Position numbers and translations under genes: made by a program. A DNA stretch of 64,000 nt from Saccopteryx bilineata (lineage: Eukaryota; Chordata; Mammalia; Chiroptera; Emballonuridae), in assembly GCF_036850765.1 (NCBI RefSeq), contig NC_089493.1, positions 123,944,239 to 124,008,238 of the forward strand, read 5' to 3'. Shown piece by piece: positions 35,553 through 47,474 of the stretch. Within the stretch, counting starts at the first letter, position 1; every line of letters begins with the position of its first letter. Under the pieces are notes generated by a model. That model did not search any database, was not told where the DNA came from, and saw nothing but the letters and a program-made list of their open reading frames with translations.

Positions 35553-35674
35553 CCTGACCTGTGATGGTGCAGTGGATAAAGCATCGACCCGGAACACTGA
35601 CATCACCAGTTCAAAACCCTGGGTTTGCCTGGTCAAGGCACATATGGGAGTTGATGCTTCCTGCTTCTCCCCCC

Positions 35675-35717
<43 letters not shown>

Positions 35718-35740
35718 GAATAAATAAAGCCCTAAAATTT
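35553..35740 (+). mobile_element. tRNA-derived SINE, type C
   Basis: Head 'cctgacctgtgatggtgcagtgg', 'gtttgcctggtcaaggcacatatggg' and a (TC)n run (about 35,678-35,714) before 'aatgaataaataaa'. It lies just past the FBXO33 poly(A) signals. Confidence 0.9.
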
Positions 35741-37071
35741 ATTTTTAAATGTCTTAACTCAACTTTGGCAAAATACAAGCTTAAAAGCAAACAATAGACT
35801 GGTTAGCACAAAATCCGACTGTGGCTACTTATGTCAATATGCCAGTATTAAATAGTTCATAAACCCCTATATTGCTTTAGTTCAGCTTTGCAATATACAT
35901 TCTTGGTTGTTTAAGCAAACACCTGTCATATGAGAAAGAAAATGGCTTTTCCTTCCATTGTTCCTTTTTTAGTCATTCCATATACTGACTTTTGTAATCA
36001 CTGCCTCATCTTGGAATAATCTGGTGTTCAGAAAAAACTGTCATCATACCTGCTGCTTACTTGTTAGACACATCTAATTCCTTTCAATAATTAACATGTT
36101 TATGTATTTAAAATACCAATTAGTACTCAAAACATGAAAAAAAAAGCCTATTTATATATGAGTAGCGTATAGGTGAAGGTTGATATAGTAATGCCTGACA
36201 GTTTTTTCTTCTATAAACTCTGACTCAAATGCTACGTGAACACGGACTCTTCCTTGAGCTTCAGTGTCCTCATCTGTGAAATGAGCAATTGGTTATCTAA
36301 AACTCTGATTCTTCATCTAACGTTTCAACCCTTGTTGGCCAATAGCTTACAGATATGTACAAGATCATCTTTGAACAAATGTATTAAATAAAATAATCTC
36401 AAAACATAGCTTACTGAACTATATGAAATTTACATACCTAAAATTACTTTCACACACTCTCTCCCCCCACCCCCAGAATTAAAAACTTAGGGATTTGGTG
36501 GCACATGGCTTGGGAAGGAAGTGTGCTTATGGTTGAACATGTAGATTTCAAATCTAAACTGCTTGGGTATTATAGCATGAATGAGATGATCTTTATGAAG
36601 TTAGTATATAAAATGGTGCTAATGAAGTTAACACAAGGTGAAGAAACCCAGTGACCACCCATACTGTCTATATCAATGCTTCCCGACCTCTTTATGTCCT
36701 AACAGTTAGAAAATACTGTACAGCAAGCTGGTATAAACTGGAAGGAATTGGAGCAAAAAATAATCATTTTTTAATTCTATAATTGATGAGAAGAAAATGC
36801 AGATTTATAAATATTAAATTTGTATAGAATTTTCAAAAAATACTTCAAATGTTTTAACTCATAACCTCATAAAATTTTTAATATTACCACCAATGAGAAA
36901 CCCCCACAAACAAGTGATTTTTAAATTTTTTTTTCCCCACAACCATTCAAACTTAGGCAACTGAATTATACTTAAGAAATTTAACTGTTCTAAATGTAAC
37001 GGTAAATGTAATGTTGAGATTTCTTGCAGGATAGATTAATATCAAATTCAAGAGGTTTTTTTCATTACAAG
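35741..37071. other. Intergenic AT-rich sequence with a MIR fragment
   Basis: No gene is seen. At about 36,220-36,295 'cttgagcttcagtgtcctcatctgtgaaatgagc' is a MIR core piece. 'caatgcttcccgacctctttatg' near 36,675 may be the edge of an old hAT relic. Confidence 0.5.
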
Positions 37072-37671
37072 TACAGTGTGTCCGTAAAGTCATGGTTTAC
37101 TTTTGACCAGTCACAGGAAAGCAACAAAAGACGATAGAAGTGTGAAATCTGCACCAAATAAAAGGAAAACCCTCCCAGTTTCTGTAGGATGATGTGGCAG
37201 CCTGTACGCATGTGCAGATGATGACATAACACCATGTATACAGCGGAGCAGCCCACAGCCATGCCAGTCGAGATGTGGACGGTACAGAGGAAAGTTCAGT
37301 GTGTTCTGTAGCTCGCTAAATTTGAATCTGTGACCAAAGTGCAACGTGAATATCGGTGCATTTATAACGAAGCACCACCACATAGGAATAACATTACTCA
37401 GTGGGATAAGCAGTGAAGGAAACGGGGAGTTTGGTGGAGAAACCCCGTTCTGGTAGGCTATCAGTCAGTGAGGAGTCTGTAGAGGCTATACGGGATAGCT
37501 ACCTAAGGAGCCCTAAAAAATCTGTGCATGAGCCCACATTGAACTGCACTGAATAGGTATGAAACTGGGAGAGTTTTCCTTTTATTTGGTGCAGATTTCA
37601 CATTTCTATCCTATTTTGTTGCTTTCCTGTGACCGGTCAAAAGTGCATCATGACTTTATGGACACACTGTA
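37072..37671 (+). mobile_element. Mariner-like non-autonomous element with an N-terminal transposase remnant
   Basis: It begins TA-cagtgtgtccgtaaagtcatgg and ends with the inverse, ccataaagtcatg form, and TA, with inverted repeats of about 110 bp. Between them, on the plus strand around 37,275-37,410, a broken frame reads like VQRKVQCV, then LAKFESVTKVQREYRCIYNE. That resembles the helix-turn-helix start of mariner-type transposases (DUF4817-like). The catalytic part is absent, so this is a deletion derivative. Confidence 0.85.
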
Positions 37672-38219
37672 TTTAAAAATAATGATGAAGCTTTCATTTG
37701 AAATCTCCCATACTTAACCATGCCACTAGATTAGCCACCACAGAGGGTACACTTCAGCAACCACAGACAAGCATCTGGTTTATAAGAAGGCAGTTAGAAG
37801 CCTCTGGGGTGCCCTCCTCTTATCTCCAGCTCCCAGTCCCCTCACACATCTGGCATCACACCTGGCTTTCTTGTCTTCTCTTGGGACACCTGAAACATAC
37901 TTCTCTCACAGCTTCATAGACCCCCCTTGTCTGTGATAGACAGCGGAGCACGCTGCATCTGGCAGGGGAGTACTAAGTACTCAAGCTTGCTCTCTACACA
38001 AGGCATGCTGTCAGACCCAGCTCCACTCCAGCTACTCCACAAGGATAGACTGAAAGCATCCCAAAGCAGCCAGCCAGGGCTCCAAAGCCATACCAGAATT
38101 CAGGTAGTCTTGAGGAGATGTCTGGTACCGTCTCCTAACTAACTGGGCTTGCTGGTTGTGAAAAGAAAATGAGAGATATATTGTGAACAAATCTTTAGGA
38201 TATTCGAATCATCCTTTCT
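37672..38219. other. Intergenic sequence, unidentified
   Basis: It is GC-richer than the surroundings and has two open frames of about 70 codons without family resemblance. An old LTR is possible but not supported. Confidence 0.35.
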
Positions 38220-38420
38220 AAAAGATTAAAAATTAATGAGGGCAAGATAATGTCAAGTGTTGGCAAGGAAGAGGGAAAAACTGACAGCTGGAACTTGACT
38301 TGGTATATCCACTTTAGAGAGCAAAATTGCAGTTTGCTGTAAGGCTGAAGTTGTCTGTGTGCCCTGTGACCCAACAGTTACACTTCTACATGTGTTCTCT
38401 TAACACTACCTTTGAACTCT
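38220..38420 (+). mobile_element. Old L1 ORF2 3' fragment
   Basis: 'aagtgttggcaaggaagag', 'cttgacttggtatatccact' and 'gtgtgccctgtgacccaacagttac' match the sense L1 ORF2 end in diverged form. Confidence 0.5.
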
Positions 38421-39599
38421 TTTGTTCTCATAGTCCCTAAAAATCCTAAAGGAATTTTGAAAAACCATGTACTCATTTGCAAAGTTTGTTAGACATATAA
38501 CATTGGCCATAATCTTAAGATATAATAACAATTTAAAATAAACTGTACATATCACTTTTTAAAATGTATATAATGTGATCTAAATGCTATAGTTTAGTAC
38601 CTCTTACCATCCATTCATTTAAAAAAATGTAATAAACTCTTGATCATTTTGAAATTTTTTCATTCATTTTTCTCCCTAAGCTCATATTCTGTCAGTTATC
38701 AATTTATTGCCTCACCTCTGAATGCACCCTTCAATACATACTTTCCAATAATGGAACTCCTTTACATAGTGCACGTTTAAAGTCAGCACAATGTTAAGTT
38801 TCTCAGTAAGAGGCACGCAGGGCATGGTAGAAGGAAAAGTCTCTCCTGTAGTTCTTGGGGCAGGCCAGGGTAGGCATCCTGGGCAGGAAGACTTGCAGTG
38901 GAGCCTGCCCTAGCTGCGGGCTCAGAAACTATCCCTCTGTGATCTTGCCACCTCGACCTGACCTTCAACCCTCTTGACAGAGAAAGAGGTGCTGCATAGC
39001 CCACGTGCTTTGAAAGCCTCCTACCTACACTGGCACATAGACTGTCACTGCCCTGAGTGGCCGCATACTGCCCATGTGATCCCAAGGGTTACAGTGGGGC
39101 TTGCCACTGCCTGGGCACTCACTGGCTCTGAAGGCCTCTGCATCTCCAGCACCCAAACCCCTACGGCACACCCATGCCACTGATCACTGCATGCTCCACG
39201 CTGGAAATTAGGTTCAGTATAAATTCTATTCCCAGTTTTCATTTTTATAAACTCAAGTGCTAAAAAAAAATCTTTTTCACATAAATAGATGATAATAAAG
39301 TTTTGTTATAATGATGTTACTCAATCTTTGAACTAGGCTTATATGGAAAAAAAACTGGTCTATCAAAAATTATTTTTGGTAATTTGGTTGATGTAGAGTT
39401 TTCTCAGCACTGACACCAATATTTCAAATTGTCTCTGGGGCTTCAGAAGTTAGTATACCTCAATATGATGCATTATAGGAAGATCAGGAGGAGGTGAAAG
39501 GTATGTGTTCCTTTTGTAACATGGGAGTAGGGTAACTGCAAAAAGAGGTTAGAAAAGGAGAACCTATACCTTCTTAAGTTCATCTTTGGGCAAAACAGC
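38421..39599. other. Intergenic sequence with a GC-rich block, unidentified
   Basis: The block at about 38,800-39,200 is clearly richer in G+C than its AT-rich flanks and is open in several frames for 65-100 codons. No family was recognised and no splice or start context is convincing. Confidence 0.4.
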
Positions 39600-40500
39600 T
39601 GCAGAAAATACACATGAAAGGTGAAATTTTGTGAATTTCCCTAAAAGCACACCTGCATACTGCTTGGAAATTCTCTGCATACTCAACAGGGGATGTATCC
39701 CAAGTTTCAAAACTAGAGTTCCAGAAAAGAATGCTTATGTGACTGACAAAGAAACAAATACAAAGATGCTAATTTCCAAATGATAATGAAAAATCAGAAG
39801 CAACCTAATGTCCATTAATAACAGAATGAACTTACTGTCACATTCATACAGAGGGTTACTATACAGCAGTTAAAATTAACTAGATCTACATTTATTAAAA
39901 TGGATGAATCTCAGTGTTGAGTAAAAAGAAAAAGCCAACTTCTAAGGGATATGTTGATGTATATTTTTAAAAGGCAGATAAAATAGCCTGACCAGGAGGT
40001 GGTGCAATGGATAGAGCATAGGACTGGGATGCGGAAGGACCCAGGTTCGAGACCCCAAGATCGCCAGCTTGAGCGCGGGCTCATCTGGTTGAAGCAAAAG
40101 CTCACCAGCTTGGACCCAAGGTCGCTGGCTTGAGCAAGGGGTTCCTTGGTCTGCTGAAGGCCCGCGGTCAAGGCACATACGAGAAAGCAATCAGTGAAGA
40201 ACTAAGGTGTCGCCATGAAAAACTGATGATTGATGCTTCTCATCTCTCTCCGTTCCTGTCTGTCCCTATCTATCCCTCTCTCTAACTCTCTCTCTGTCTC
40301 TGTTAAAAAAAAAATAGTAATAAAATAAATAAAAGATAGATAAAATAAACCTACATATTGTACATAAACATTTAACTGGAAAAACAAAAAGCATTCCCAT
40401 CCTCTACACACGTGTGTTTACCTCTAGGGTATGAGGGCAAGAAGTGGTACGGGCATGAGGATAAGTATCCGTTATATATTTTTGTTTAAAAAAGGCAAAC
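39600..40500 (+). mobile_element. Old L1 3' end, interrupted by a SINE
   Basis: 'gcaacctaatgtccattaataac', 'ttactatacagcagttaaaat', 'atggatgaatctcagtgttgag' and, beyond the SINE, 'tgtttacctctagggtatgagggc' are L1 3' end text in sense order. It is diverged. Confidence 0.65.
39986..40337 (+). mobile_element. tRNA-derived SINE, type B
   Basis: Complete. The target duplication agataaaata lies at 39,976-39,985 and 40,338-40,347. Confidence 0.92.
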
Positions 40501-40895
40501 ATTAAATTTGCTTTCCCTAGGTTCTTAATAAAAGGAAATATATTATTTGGTTCTTTTCTATATTTTTGAAATATTTGTAATTTAAAATGTCAGTAAATGC
40601 ATGTTTATATATTGACTTGGTTAATAATCATGGCTGAGTCTAAAATGTGACCAAGGCAGGAAGATAGAATATTGCTCCCACTCACTCACAGAGGAATGCA
40701 TAGTAAATTGAAAGAGGCTCAAAGGTCTACTGAGAATTTAAAAGACTAGTTTAATTTTAAGTAGGGAACTACTAAATAATTTTTAATATATCATTGCAGT
40801 TTACTATATATATGTCAATTTAAAGCACTATTGTCAGAGTAATAATTCAATATGAACCACCTCAGCTATTTTGATTATACAAATGACCCCAAATA
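40501..40895. other. Intergenic AT-rich sequence, nothing recognised
   Basis: No gene or clear repeat. Confidence 0.45.
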
Positions 40896-41090
40896 GGCCC
40901 TGGCTCAGTAGCTCAGTTAGTTAGAAAGAACATCATCCTGGTATGCCAATGTTGTGTGTTCGATCCTGTCAGGGTACATATAAGAATCAACCAATGAATG
41001 CATAAATAAGTGGAATAACAAATCAATATTTCTATCTCTCCCTTTCTTTCTCTCTCTCTCTTTCAACAAAAATGATGATTACTTTTTTTA
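40896..41090 (+). mobile_element. tRNA-derived SINE, type D
   Basis: 'ccctggctcagtagctcagttagttag', 'gttgtgtgttcgatcctgtcaggg', 'gaatcaaccaatgaatgcataaataag' and a CT-rich end. It is the same family as the split copy at 12,041. Confidence 0.85.
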
Positions 41091-41116
41091 AAAGTATGTA
41101 TAAAAAAGAACCCCTG

Positions 41117-41540
41117 GCCCTGGCCAGTTGGCTCAGTGGTAGAGCGTCGGCCTGGTGTGCAGAAGTCCCGGGTTCGATTCCCGGCCAGGGCACACAGGAG
41201 AAGCGCCCATCTGCTTCTCCACCCCTATCCCTCTCCTTCCTCTCTGTCTCTCTCTTCCCCTCCCGCAGCAAGGCTCCATTGGAGCAAAGATGGCCCGGGC
41301 ACTGGGGATGGCTCCTTGGCCTCTGCCCCAGGCACTGGAGTGGCTCTGGTCGCAACAGAGCAATGCCCCGGAGGCGCAGAGCATCGCCCCCTGGTGGGCA
41401 GAGCGTCGCCCCCTGGTGGGTGTGCCAGGTGGATCCCGGTCAGGCGCATGCGGGAGTCTGTCTGACTATCTCTCCCTGTTTCCAGCTTCAGAAAAATACA
41501 AAAAAAAAAAAAAAGAAGAAGAAGAAAAAAAAAGAAAAAA
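41117..41540 (+). mobile_element. tRNA-derived SINE, type A (long variant)
   Basis: A complete copy with a duplicated 'ccctggtggg' unit and a poly-A/gaa tail. The flanks 'aaaaaagaacccctg' and 'aaaaaaggaccccatg' look like an imperfect target duplication. Confidence 0.9.
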
Positions 41541-41544
41541 GGAC

Positions 41545-42136
41545 CCCATGTAGCCACAGCAATCTTGAGAAAGAACAAGGTTGGAGAAATCACACTACTT
41601 AATATCAAACACTACGAAGCCATAGTAATCAAAACTGCATGGTATTGGCATAAAAACAGACACGTAGATCAACTGAACAAAGCAAGAGAGTCCAGCAATA
41701 AACCCATACCTATTTGGTCAGTTAATATATGACAAAGGAAGAAAGAAAGTATTATGGTAAGTGAAATATGTCAAAGAAAGACAAGTACCATATGATTTCC
41801 CTTGGAATTTAAAGAACAAAATAAAACAGAAACAGACCACAGACACAGAGAAGACTGATGGTTGCCAGATGGGAGGAAAGTTGAGCAGATGGGTAGAAAA
41901 GGTAAAAGGATTAAGAGCTGCCAACTGGTCGTTACAAAATAGTCATGGCATGTAAAGTACAGCATAGGGAGGACAGTCAATGATATTGTAGTAAGTATGT
42001 ATAGTGTCAGGTGGGTACTGGAAATACTGGGGGAACACTTTGTAAAGTATATGATTGTCTAGTCGCTATGCTGTATGCCTGAAACTAATACAAAATAATA
42101 TTAAATGTAAACTGTAATTGAAAAATAAAATAAAAA
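41545..42136 (+). mobile_element. L1 3' end with poly-A
   Basis: 'acgaagccatagtaatcaaaac', 'atggtattggcataaaaacagac', 'ggttgccagatgggaggaaag' and 'gctgtatgcctgaaactaatac', ending in 'gaaaaataaaataaaaaag'. 5'-truncated and possibly internally deleted. Confidence 0.85.
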
Positions 42137-42344
42137 AGAATTGTGGGGCCAGATTATTCCCTGCAGTAATACTTAAGATGTCATTCAGTAAAGCCATTTC
42201 CACTTCCACTTAGCTCAGTTACTCTTATTTTTAGCATAATTCTAATAAGCCAGTTTGATTTCTCAAAATACAGTAGACTGGAAGTAGAAGGAAGTAGTGA
42301 GTGAAAGACATCGTTTACAAACTTGAAAAGAGAATATAGCTAAT

Positions 42345-42705
42345 CTTTTTTTAAGAGAGAGAGATATGGGGCAGAGGGGCAGAGAGCAAGATACAAGGCA
42401 GAGAGGGGGTGGAGAGGAGAAACATCAACTCATAGTTGCTTCACTTTAGTTGTGTATTGATTGTTTCTCATATGTGCCTTGACTGGAAGGCGCAAGTCAA
42501 GCCATTGACCCTTTGCTCAAGCCAGCAACCTTGGAATCATGTTGATGATCCCACGCTCAAGCCAGCGACCCCATGGTCAAGCTGACAAGCCAGCGCTCAA
42601 GCTAATGAGCCCGTGCTCTAGCTAGAGACTTCAGGGTTTCAAACTGGGGTCCACGGCATCCCAAGCCCACATTCAATCCACTGCACCACCACTGATCATG
42701 CAGAA
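42345..42705 (-). mobile_element. Diverged type B SINE, antisense
   Basis: GA-rich strip, 'atcaactcatagttgcttcac', repeated 'caagcca' units, and the reversed head 'caatccactgcaccaccactgatc'. Confidence 0.8.
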
Positions 42706-42944
42706 CATACCCAATCTTAAGCTATTTGTTTTGAAACTGGAAACAAACTTAAACACCCCTCTAACAAAACTGAGGTATACAGAAATGATAAGTATTTGTA
42801 ATGAACCTGTATCAATTGGAAAATACATTCAGAATACCTATGTAGTAAACTAATAAAACATTTAATACATTTTTGAAATACTTTCACACAAGATGGGTAA
42901 AAGGATTGGTGTTTAAAAGAATGACTTTAATCAAGAAATATTCA
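42706..42944. other. Intergenic AT-rich sequence
   Basis: Nothing recognised. Confidence 0.4.
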
Positions 42945-43190
42945 GTGCTGGCCAATTGGCTGTGAATAGAGCATCGGCACGGCATGCAGACATCTGGATT
43001 TGATCCCCAATCAGGGCACACATTAGAGGCAACCACCTGCTTCTCTTTCCCTCCTCCTCCTTCTCTCTCCTCTTGCAGCCAGTGGCTCAATTGGTTCAAG
43101 CTTCACCCCAGACGAGGGTTGCCAGATGGATCCTGGTTGGGGTGCATGTAAGAGGCTATCTCCCCTCCTCTCACTTAAAAAAAATCACTT
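42945..43190 (+). mobile_element. Old diverged type A SINE
   Basis: 'gctggccaattggctgtgaatagagc', 'gatttgatccccaatcagggcaca' and 'accacctgcttctctttccc'. It is shortened in the middle. Confidence 0.8.
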
Positions 43191-43542
43191 AAATGAAACT
43201 TTCTAAGAAAACAGATAAACTAGGACCCTAATATTATATAACATCTATTCTGTTACCCTTAAATACAACTATACTATTAGGCAAATAATACTGTTTTCAA
43301 CTTAGTTTATCAAATGTTTAGATACTAGATTTTAAAGTTCCATACTCTCCATGCACCAGTATTATTGCTATATTTCTTGAATTGCATTAACTGACCTTGG
43401 TATATTTCAATGTCTGTGTGTGTGTGTGCATGTGTGTGACCAATTTTATTGAATCACAAAACAACAGAATAATCATGTAGGTACATTAATTTATGTGTAA
43501 CACATAAAAGTGTGTATGTGGAAACACATTGAAAATACAAAT
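43191..43542. other. Intergenic AT-rich sequence with a short (TG)n
   Basis: No gene. The run tgtgtgtgtgtg lies at about 43,413-43,437. Confidence 0.45.
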
Positions 43543-45127
43543 AGATGGTGTCAGAGTAATGGCAGAGTGAGAAATACTCCCGATCTCTCCCCTTGCAATT
43601 TGAACAACTATAACACAGTGAAGGACCCCTGGCTGGGCTCACAGGGGTGCATGAAAGATCCACACACTGAATGGACAAAGGTGGAACTGGTTGAAAAGGG
43701 GGAGTGGAAGATAAAATGCACTCACCATGGGCTTTGGAGAGGAGAGGAGACAAACTTAGGACAGGGTTGTTGTTTTTTTTCTCTGCTGGACTATGGGGAG
43801 GAGGGAAGCTTGGGCTCTCTGGATTTTATCTTAGGGGTACGGAGAAAAAAACCCTGAGTGACTGGGTCTCCTCCTGCTGGGAGGAGCAGTGAGACAGAGG
43901 GGCAGAGAGGGAGATAAACCAAAGCGGCCAGATTGTGGGGTCATGGCCATTGTTCCTGTGGTCTGCCTGCAGCCCACACTTGGGAGAGACAGAGAAAACT
44001 AGAAAACTAAAGTGTAGCCCCCAGCCTCCCAGATCCCCCCTCCTTCACCTCGTGGTACAGAGAGTGGTAGAGACAAAACCCACAGCTAGCCCTTCAGAAC
44101 CACTCTCTCCCCTGAAGAACAGAGGTGCTCCACATCTGATCCCCAGGTCTGTTGAGACATGGGGAGGAGCATAAGGAAGCCTGAGATTGCCATTGCCAGA
44201 GCCATAAAGCTGGAAAGCTGAAGCTGGAAAGCACTCAAAACACACCCCACCCACCAATGCGACTGTGGCCTCGCCTACATCATTGGGACACCAACAACTC
44301 CAAAAAGGGCAGCCCAGGAATCTCAGAGCTAAAAGTTGTAATACAGTGACACCTACTGGAAGAAACCTCTCAAAACCAAAATTTACTTTTCCCTTTTCAT
44401 CTTCCCTCTTCTTATTCTTTTTCTCTTTTGAATTTCATTTTCTTTAATTTTATATTTTTTGTGGGTGTTTTGTTCTTGAATATTTTTTGTTTTTTATCTT
44501 TGATTTTTGTGGTTTTTCTTTTTACTGGTCATAATTTTTAAATTTTTTATTCTAATTTTTAATTTTTTAGTTGTTTTTTGATTCGGTTCTTAACAATACC
44601 ATTTTATTCTTTATTTATTCTTTTGACAAGAAGGAAGAGAGATGAGAAGTATCAACTCTTTGTTGAGGCACCTTAGTTGTCATTGATTGCTTTCTCATAT
44701 ATGCCTTGACCAGGGGGCTATAGCAGACCGAGTGACCCCTTGCTCAAGCCAGTGACGTTGGGCTCTAGCTGGTGAGACTTGCTCAAACTAGATGAGGCCA
44801 TGCTCAAGCCGGCGACCTTGGGGTTTCAAATCTGGGTCCTCTGCGTCCCAGTCTGATGCTCTATGATAATGCCATCAAGGAAGAAGAAATCAAATACTAT
44901 GGCTATATAAGACAGAGACATAGTTCAGAAAGAAAATTAAAAATCTCCAGGAAAACATCTCAATGACATGGAAATCTTGGAATTAAATGATAGGGAATGC
45001 AAAATTGAAGTTCTGAAAATACTCAACAAGCTGTGAGAAAACACCGAAAGGCAACTTAATGAGATCAGAAAACAAAATGAATACCTCATGAAGGCTCCAC
45101 AAGACAGAGAAGGAAGGAAAGAAGAAA
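43543..45127 (+). mobile_element. L1 5' end: 5' UTR and start of ORF1, truncated
   Basis: It begins 'agatggtgtcagagtaatggcag', an L1-type 5' end, followed by GC-richer UTR. Past a SINE at 44,620-44,875, an ORF1 start region reads 'ggaaatcttggaattaaatg' to 'aaaacaaaatgaatacctc'. It breaks off at a purine-rich repeat and an LTR. Confidence 0.7.
44620..44875 (-). mobile_element. Type B SINE, antisense, head end lost
   Basis: 'agatgagaagtatcaactc', 'ttgattgctttctcatatatgcc', 'tcctctgcgtcccagtctgatgctctatg'. It stops before the last part of the tRNA head. Confidence 0.85.
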
Positions 45128-45130
45128 GGT

Positions 45131-45533
45131 GTTAGATCTGGGTCCAGGACCCCATATCAAAATCTCAATTAGCCAGGATAAAACTTTAAGTGAACTGGCA
45201 CCAGGGCAGTTCCCATAGCTCTCCTCCTATCACTTATCTAAACATTGTTACTTGGTCATTGATCTTCGACCTTCAGATATCCTGCCAGTTAGTCACCTCC
45301 CATCACTTATCTAAACATTCTGTTGCTTAGTGATTAACCATCACCCTGCCCCAGGGTTCACTGTCAAGGCTAACCTCCTGGCTAGCCTTGCTCACTAAAC
45401 CTGTAAAGGCTTGGATCCCCAGACTCTTGGAACTCGTTCCTTTTTCAGACTTAGCCTATCTGTTCACAGATGCATACAATAAATTTCTTATAAAACTCAT
45501 CAGCTTTGTGTGTCCCTTCTTTGGCAACCTGAA
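45131..45533 (+). mobile_element. Probable solo LTR of an endogenous retrovirus
   Basis: It starts TGTTAGATCTGGGTCC. Near the 3' side it carries an AATAAA (in 'tacaataaatttcttat'), then 'gtgtgtcccttctttggc', the layout of a gammaretrovirus-type LTR with U3, R and U5. It has no internal coding region on either side. The flanks are purine-rich, with 'aagg' possible on both sides as a 4-bp target repeat. The 3' edge is uncertain because the expected CA is not clear. Confidence 0.6.
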
Positions 45534-45672
45534 AGGAAGGAAGGAAAAGGAGGGGAAGGAAGGTTAGAGGAGGGGAGGTAGGGAGGAAAGAAAAGGGGGG
45601 AGGGAAGGGGAGGGAAGAGAAGGAGGAGAAGGGAAGGAAGATGAGGGGAGGGGAGGGAGGAAGAAAGGGAGA
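45534..45672 (+). repeat. Purine-rich (GGAA/GGGA) low-complexity tract
   Basis: About 140 bp of almost only G and A. The same kind of sequence also stands just left of the LTR (45,105-45,130), so the LTR appears to have landed within the tract. Confidence 0.9.
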
Positions 45673-45976
45673 GTCCCTGGTCAGTTGGCTCAGTGAATAG
45701 AGCACCAGTCCAGCATGTGGACATCCCAGGTTCAATCCCCGGTCAGGGCACACAGGAGAAGGAACTATCTGCTTCTCTTCCCTCCCTCTCCCCCTTCTCT
45801 ATCTCTTTCTCACTCATAGCCAGTGGCTTGACTAGTTCGAGCATCAGCCCCAGGCACTGAGGATAGCTTGGCTGATTTGAGCATTGGCCCCAGAAGGTGG
45901 TTGCCAACTGGATCCCAGTCAGGGCACATGCAGGAGTCTGTCTCATTATTCCCCTCTTCACTTAAAAAAAAAAAAG
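45673..45976 (+). mobile_element. Diverged type A SINE
   Basis: 'ccctggtcagttggctcagtg', 'gttcaatccccggtcagggcacacaggag', 'gcagtctgtctcatta'-like end, and poly-A. Confidence 0.88.
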
Positions 45977-46038
45977 TGGGTTTTTTTAATTCATTTTCTG
46001 AAGTGTCATTTTTGGCATATAGAAAAGCAGTAGACTTT

Positions 46039-46648
46039 TTTTTAGAAATTAAATTTAATGAGGTGACATTGATCAGTAAGAGTACATAGGCTTCAGGTAA
46101 ACATTTCTATAGCATTTGAACTATTGATTGCATAGTGTGCTCATCACCCAAAGTCAGATCATTTTCCGTCACCTTATATTTGTCCATCTTTTACTCCTTT
46201 GCTCCCAACCCCCTCTGTCGGGTAACCATTTCACATTATCTATGTGAGTCTCAGCTTTATATCCGACCTATGTGTGAAATCATATAGTTCTTGGCTTTTT
46301 CTGATTTACTTATTTCACTCAGTATAATGTTCTTAAGGTCCATCATGTTGTTGTAAATGGCAACATCATCATTTCTTATGGATGAGTAATATTCCATTTT
46401 ATATATGTACCACATCTTCTTTATCCAATCCTGTATCTAGGGATACTTTGGTTGTTTCCATTGTCTTGGCCACTATGAATAATGCTGCAATGAACATGAA
46501 GGTGCACGTGTCTTTGCATGCCAATGTTTTCAATTTGGGGGGTAGATACCCAGTAGAGAGATTGTTGGATCATATGGTATTTGCAGTCTTAATTTGTTGA
46601 GGAACCACCATACTTTCTTCCATAATGGCTGTACCAATTTACATTGCA
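46039..46648 (-). mobile_element. Nested L1 3' end, antisense
   Basis: It begins with poly-T and the L1 3' UTR 'aatgaggtgacattgatcag', then 'aataatgctgcaatgaacatg' and 'ttccataatggctgtaccaat'. The outer L1 reads continuously across it, from 'gcagtagacttt' to 'tgtatattgattttgtaccc'. 'gcagtagactttt' and 'gcagttgaatttt' look like a worn target duplication. Confidence 0.75.
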
Positions 46649-47474
46649 GTTGAATTTTGTATATTGATTTTGTACCCTGCGACTTTACTGGATGTTTCTT
46701 GTTTTAAGGCAGAAGTCTCTCTAGTACTATAATAGTTTCTCAGTGTCTTTGGAGTGTTCTATATACAGAATCGTGTCATCTGCAAAAAGTGAAACCCTTA
46801 ATTCTTCTTTCCCAGTAAGGATGCCTTTTCTTTCTTTCTCTTGCCTGATTGCTCTGCCTAGGACTTCAGTACTACATTGAATAAGAGTGTAGAGTGGACA
46901 TCCTTGTCTTATTCCTGATTTTAGAAGAAAAGCTTTCAGTTTTTCACAATTTAGTATGATATTGGCTGATGGTCTGTCATATATGACCTTTATTATGTCA
47001 AGGTACTTTCCTGCTATAGCCATTTTATTGTTTTAAACATAAATGGATGTTGTGTCTTATCAAATGTCTTTTCTGCATCTATTGATAGGATATGATTTTT
47101 TTCCTTTGTTTTGTTGATGTGGTGTAATACACTGATCAATTTGTGTATGTTGAATCAACATTGTGTTCCTCGAATGAATCCCATCTGATCAAGTTGTATT
47201 ATTTTTTAATGTATGTTGTATTTAATTTGCTATTATTTTGTTTACAATTTCTGTATTCATTAGAGGTACTGGTCTGTGGTTTTGTGTGTGTTTGTCGTCC
47301 TTGTCAGGTTTTCGTATGAGGGTTATGTTAGCCTCATTAAATGTGTTAGGGACTATTGCCTCTTGTACTTTTTGTAAAACTTGGAGAAGGATAGATACCA
47401 AATCTTCTTTGAATATTTAGAATTCACTAGTGTAGCCATCTTGTCCTGGGCTTTTATTTTGGGGGGAGGTTTTT

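Noticed and set aside
43510..43857. 115-codon frame in the intergenic stretch
   Set aside because: It overlaps the L1 5' UTR beginning near 43,543. 5' UTR sequence of L1 is often open by chance.
45131..45533. A full endogenous retrovirus
   Set aside because: Only one LTR-like unit is seen, with no internal coding sequence on either side.
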